From NCBI RefSeq assembly GCF_000003855.2, contig NW_003101664.1, forward strand, positions 248,001-312,000: a stretch of DNA of 64,000 nt. The letters are read 5' to 3'. Positions 59,624-64,000 of this stretch are shown here, one piece after another (positions within the stretch are counted from its first letter, which is position 1; every line of letters begins with the position of its first letter). Both the position numbers and the translations under genes were made by a program. The DNA comes from Blastomyces gilchristii SLH14081 (taxonomy: Eukaryota; Ascomycota; Eurotiomycetes; Onygenales; Ajellomycetaceae). Under the pieces are notes generated by a model. The model was not told the DNA's origin and searched no databases. It saw only the letters and a list, made by a program, of their open reading frames with translations.

Positions 59624-60801
59624 TATATGTTTTGGATGCGGCTCTTAATTCCCCTTTGAGGACGTTCCCATTCCTTCTTCCTTCTTCTTTTGGAGCGCTC
59701 AGCCGATGGAGTTAGGTGCTGCTCGAATTACCGTCATGTGCCTGCTTCAGACGGCATTATAAATTCTAAATGGTTGCAACTGGAACTGAAATTTAAGACC
59801 TTCTTACATACTTGGGTACGGGTACGGTACATAGAGTAGTCCATCGTGTTTCCATTACATTATTGCAAGCGAGGTTGCCGCCCGCGTTTCCCATCTATTT
59901 TAATTGCCACCTGATCAGCCTCGAGATGCATAGGGAATCCTAAGCACCTAAGTGAGTGACTTGGGACTGTAGAATGACCCTGCGTACAGCCGTTCATTCA
60001 CACTTCACAAGACATTTTGGTCCGCCTCACTCTCAGCATTATTTATTCATGAAAAAGGCCAGGATGTATGTAATGGAATAGTTCGGTTTCAGACAGAAGG
60101 TGAATAAAAAGCAAAATGAATTGTGACTCTGTAACGCCCATGATCTGTTGCAAGTGTTTCATAAAAGCGACGATTGGATAATCGAACAATCAATAGCAAA
60201 AAAGAAAAAAAAAAAAAAAAAAAAGCAATAGCTACCCTTAACAGCTTGCCAGCTGCCATACATAACCGGCCCGCCTGCCTGCCTGAACAGTGTACCTTCC
60301 CGGCTGTGTGATACAGTAAATGAAAGCTGTACCTCAGGCAGCGACACGTAGGAAATTAAAAAAAAAAAAAAAAAAAAAAATTAGGGACAAAGGAAAAACA
60401 TAGAGAAGGAAAGAGAGATCATTAGACTGAGACAAAGGAGAGTAACGACGTAACAGAATGGAAGAGAACAGGAGGTGGAAAGGAGATAATGGTCGGAGGT
60501 TAATAATGATGGTGAAGGAAAAGAGGAACGGATGACAGTTTAGCTGATGCTGGTTTCGGTGTTGAGGGAAATGGCTAACCGAAAAGGGAAGTGTTCTTGA
60601 TAGAGAATAGAGAGTTTGGTGAGAGTGACAATGAGGACATTGTCCACTAAACCCATAAGATACTGCGGAAAATAACAAAAGCGAGGATCATTAGCCTTCC
60701 AGGGGGAAATAGAGAGTAGTAAAAGCATTTAGGCGGGTTCCACACGAAATATACAGATGCCCACCCAGAAATGGAAATACCAAATCGAATGGACACCGGC
60801 T
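57873..60801. other. Long convergent intergenic region with homopolymer tracts
   Basis: About 2.9 kb between the convergent vps35 and NST1 genes. It holds a C-run followed by a T-run at about 57999-58024, a strongly purine-rich strand at 59440-59590, a 30-G run, and A-runs near 60205-60224 and 60359-60380. Open frames here, including a 183-codon one at 59164, only follow the Lys/Arg/Glu/Gly bias of the purine tract. I see no gene or RNA. Confidence 0.5.
59592..59621 (+). repeat. Thirty-base poly-G tract
   Basis: An uninterrupted run of 30 G after CCCC, at the end of a 150-base polypurine strand. It could form G-quadruplex or triplex DNA; its exact length is the sort of feature assemblies get wrong. 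Confidence 0.9.
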
Positions 60802-63800
60802 TTAAAACCCAGTCGGCGGAGACATATTCGAAGGGACTGGGAATTGTCTCGAACCCCCCGCTGACCCAATACCGCCAAGTGCTGGAACGCTACTGCCAGG
60901 GACGGGACTGCCGATATCTCCTGGTGCAATGCTTCCTCTGGGGCCTAGTGGTATGCTATTGTTATCGGGCTCAAACTTAACGAACGTGCCACGCGTCCCT
61001 TCATTTTTGATTGCGAAAGAGCCACCACCATTTTGCGGGTTACCTTCGGTGTCAAGGATATCCAACAGCTCGTCAAGTGTGATTTGAGAATCAAGTGGCT
61101 GGTGCGATTGTTCAACTTGTCGTAACACATGGTTCACGTTATGGAAACCTGAGTTGCCTTTTGTTGGACTGGTTGCGTTGAGCTTCTTACAAGCCTCTGC
61201 TACCAGCGAACGAATCTTAACGGGTTGCAAAGGACGTGTTAGCCCTATTGCACCGAACGCGTTACCCGGCCATCCAGCTCCTATATCAACGGGTCAATAA
61301 GATAGTTTAATAATCCCCTGATAAGATAAACTAACCTGAACCTGGTACTGAGCCCCAAGAGGTTGCTGGAGGGGGGAATCCGGGAGCCCCGAATGGTTTT
61401 TGTGAGCTCCAAGAATTACCCGAACCCGCAGCGCCGAGGGTGAAATTTGGATGCTTGGCTAAAATTTTGTTAGTTCTGTAGGAGGGTGGAAACTCAACAT
61501 GGTAGCAGAATATCAACTTACAACCGAGATGTTCAGGAAATAATGGTGATGTTCCGAATCCCATTCTCCCAGCTCCGGGAGCGCCAGGAAGAGCGCCTGT
61601 GGGAATAGGCTGAGATAGACTGGAAGTCAAAGGCACATCCGTGTCATCGAGAAGAGCACTACTGCCAAGCTGCGCGCTCAAGTCGTCAATATCTGACTGC
61701 CCGGGCCTCGTTTCGTTCCGTGAGGCATTATGAGGGGTAGTACTAGCGGGGCGTTGAATTGGAGCTGGTCGGGATATGGGCAAATTCTGTGGCTGGTTTT
61801 CTAGAGGGCTTCTTTCAAAGGACGCTGACGCTTGTCTCGAATGTGGTTGTCCACGCCCTGTTTCCCGGGGTATCTGAGGTTGCTGTGACGAAGAGATTGG
61901 ACCATGTCCTAACGGCTGCGAAGGAAATGGCAAACCGTGGCCAGTATCTAGAGGGAAGCCCCGACCTGGGATCATCGGACGAGTCCCATTTATTCCCGGA
62001 GCCATTGGTATACCATCTGGGGATGGGAATCCTCTGAATTGGCCTCCTAGAGAGCTCTGTTGGCTGGAATACATGTGCATTTCATGACCCAATGGAATTC
62101 GGGATGTCATTCCCGGTAAACCGGCGAGGCTGGAAGGTATTCCATTCAATGCAGGCATCGAGTTAAAACCCAAAGAATGAGGGCTGCGGCCGGTTCCACC
62201 CAAGGGCGACATAGGAGCAGAGGGCTGAGGGTGATGGAGCATCGGTGGTGGGCCATAGGACTTCACAGAAACCGAACTCGAGGAACCTGATGACTGCGAG
62301 ACACCAGCATTTCCAGGGGAAATAGAGGTGTGTGAAGTATCTGTTCCGGCGGGTTGGGATCTCGGAGAAGAAGCATGGGACCCTTGTTGGGATGTTTGAC
62401 GAGGTCGAACCGGAGTTGGGGCTTTCGGTACAACCGGTGTAGCAGCCTGAAAATGTGGTGACTGCAGCGCTGATTGCCCATGTGGAGGTTGAAGACCTGG
62501 AGGAAGATACGTCGGCCCCGATTGGGATATTCGTTTGGCAGCTTGAGCAGTGGCCGCTTGCGCAGCCTGAGTAGCTTGTTCTTCACGTTTAGCGCGCTCT
62601 TTGCTCTCGCGATCTACCTTGAGAGCTGCTTCTTTCTCAAGTTTGGCCTGCTCTTCCCGGGCCTTACGCTCCTGTCCTTCCTTTGCTTTCTTTTCTCGAA
62701 GTTCCCTCTCCTTCGCTTCTCGCTCCTCGCGCTCCCTTTTCTTTGCCTCCTCTCGCTTTTTCTTCTCTCGCTCCTTCTGCTCCCTTTGTTTTCGTTCGAT
62801 CTCAGCTTGACGTTCACGTTCCCCTTGAAGACGCTTCTGCTTTTCGGCTTCCTTTCGTAAACGCTCCTCTTCTTGGGCCTTTTTCTCCGCTTCCCTCTTC
62901 TTTCTTTGTTCCTCTTTCTTTCGCCGTTGTTCTTCTTGTTTCTTCTCCTCGATAGCCTTCGCAGCAGCAGCTTCAGCAGCCCTTTCCGCCTCCTTCCTCG
63001 CCCTCTCCTCCTCCTTGGCCTGTTTCTGCTGTCTCTTTTTGTCCTTTCTCTTCTGCGCTTCTCTTGCCTTTTTTGCCTCCCGCTGAACATCTAACCGGTT
63101 CTCCTCATCTAGCTCTTCAATAAGTTTCAGTTGGCGTTCTAGGGCGACCTTCTCTCGGTATGCAGATAGAACACGCTGTTCAAACATCCGAGCGGCAAAG
63201 ATTTGAAACATCCGTCTTCCTTCTTCCATACGCTGCTCCTCCGTCATTGCATCCTACGTTGTAACCGAGAATTAGTAAGTATATCTAAAAACCAAATAGT
63301 GTTCACACAAACCATCTCATCCTCCTCGTAGTCCTCATCATCCTGGCTATCGTAGTCATCGTCTTCATCATCATCATAATCTTCCTCGTCGAGAGGAGGT
63401 CCGTGGTTATGACCGGCATGTAGAGATTGATGAGCGGCCGAAGATGCAGCGTATTGCGTGTCTTCCTCGCGCTGCATTCGGCGTTCCGCTAATTGTTCCA
63501 TCATATCAATAAAATGCTTGCCATCGTTTTTAAGCAGATCATCCGCAACAGTGAGAATACCGTCTAGGGAAGGTTAGCCGCAATCGATAAGGGTATACGG
63601 TGAATGATAAGTGAACCTACCTTTAACCGTCAAACTGTTACCAAACGCGAAAAAATCGGCCCTACTGTTCCGAGTAGCCTCTTCAAGCTCATCGTCACTG
63701 TAAGGCTCATCTTCTTCATCATCTTCGTCATAGTCCTCATCTAAATCTTCGTCATCGTCAGGCAATTCTTCAACTCTCCCCTTCTGGGGATGTTGGTTAT

Positions 63801-64000
63801 TTGTTAGGTGGGGATGCCTATCAAGCGGGCGGAGCGGTGGCTGGTATAGTCGAGGCGGGACAATTGGGGCCCCGTTTTCGAAAGAGGATTGGCTGTGATT
63901 CGCGTACTGTTCAAGCTCTTCGTAGTATGCATCGTACAGAACCTCCAACTCTTCTTCAATAGCCGTCCGTTTCCTCCCGCATACAGTGCAACTGCATGAA
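60802..64000 (-). CDS. nst1: NST1 stress-response protein (5' end beyond the window)
   Basis: Minus strand, partial. Exons visible: from the window edge (64000) to 63621, 63563-63313, 63253-61522, 61458-61336 and 61280-60802. The 5' part lies outside. The visible start reads [20 protein letters not shown] then [12 protein letters not shown], the conserved NST1 core. Two acidic runs follow ([13 protein letters not shown] and [20 protein letters not shown]). Then [20 protein letters not shown] leads into a 180-residue Lys/Glu/Arg/Ala coiled coil typical of NST1. The C-terminal half is Pro/Ser/Gln-rich, ending [13 protein letters not shown]. Known role: NST1 negatively regulates salt tolerance in yeast and interacts with splicing factor Msl1; in ascomycetes it is a broadly conserved cytoplasmic factor. 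Confidence 0.92.

Noticed and set aside
59164..59715. 183-codon Lys/Arg/Glu/Gly-rich frame
   Set aside because: It follows directly from the polypurine tract and poly-G run; all three plus-strand frames are open there for the same reason.
62614..63094. Several long frames overlapping the NST1 coiled coil in other frames and on the opposite strand
   Set aside because: Shadows of the repetitive Lys/Glu/Arg codons of NST1; the NST1 frame itself has clear family motifs.

Overview
The window reads as nuclear DNA of a filamentous ascomycete. Genes are split by short GT-AG introns (about 40-130 nt, several with CTAAC-like branch points), intergenic spaces are short, and the gene set is fungal: Dap1, TMA7, Prp4 kinase, Ran1-type kinase, PAQR/Izh, TRAPPC12, Dpm1, a SidJ-like DUF1749 esterase, TFIIIC Tfc6, Vps35 and NST1. 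The protein character, together with a large AT-rich block of point-mutated Gypsy elements, suggests Onygenales, perhaps Ajellomycetaceae (Blastomyces/Emmonsia/Histoplasma relatives). That placement is inference from style and memory; no database was searched.

Layout. 0.1-10.1 kb: five housekeeping genes (Dap1 sterol/haem protein, a coiled-coil fungal protein, TMA7, Prp4 spliceosomal kinase, a six-pass membrane protein). 10.1-12.2 kb: no supportable gene. 12,228-29,672: an AT-rich nest of mobile elements with no host gene. 29.7-36.0 kb: a 6.3-kb gene-free stretch leading to a Ran1-like kinase. 36-64 kb: dense housekeeping genes (SDR oxidoreductase, PAQR receptor, SAC3/CSN8-domain protein, TRAPPC12, Dpm1, SidJ-like esterase, Tfc6, a small secreted protein, an F-box-like protein, Vps35, and NST1 running off the right edge).

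The most interesting structure is the nest. Perfect 53-bp inverted repeats at 12,228-12,280 and 29,620-29,672, each ending in TA, bracket the whole block. Inside, a 15.3-kb minus-strand Gypsy element (534-bp LTRs, target duplication CAAGG, left copy TAAGG) is split by a 7.8-kb plus-strand Gypsy element (259-bp LTRs, target duplication GAGAA). That second element is in turn split by a 506-bp hAT-like MITE (8-bp duplication GTGTCAAA). A TA-flanked MITE with a 164-bp tandem array and a Fot1/pogo transposase remnant lie on either side of the outer Gypsy. Both Gypsy elements are heavily mutated by C-to-T/G-to-A changes, while their outer LTR edges are spared. The insertion order can be read from the target duplications.

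Functionally the genes are ordinary cellular machinery: sterol homeostasis, splicing, ribosome-associated factors, vesicle tethering (TRAPPC12), retromer (Vps35), dolichol-phosphate mannose synthesis, Pol III transcription, and siderophore hydrolysis. I see no operon-like cluster, secondary-metabolite cluster, RNA gene or CRISPR array. Exon coordinates were built by eye from frame continuity and splice consensus, and no transcript evidence was available.
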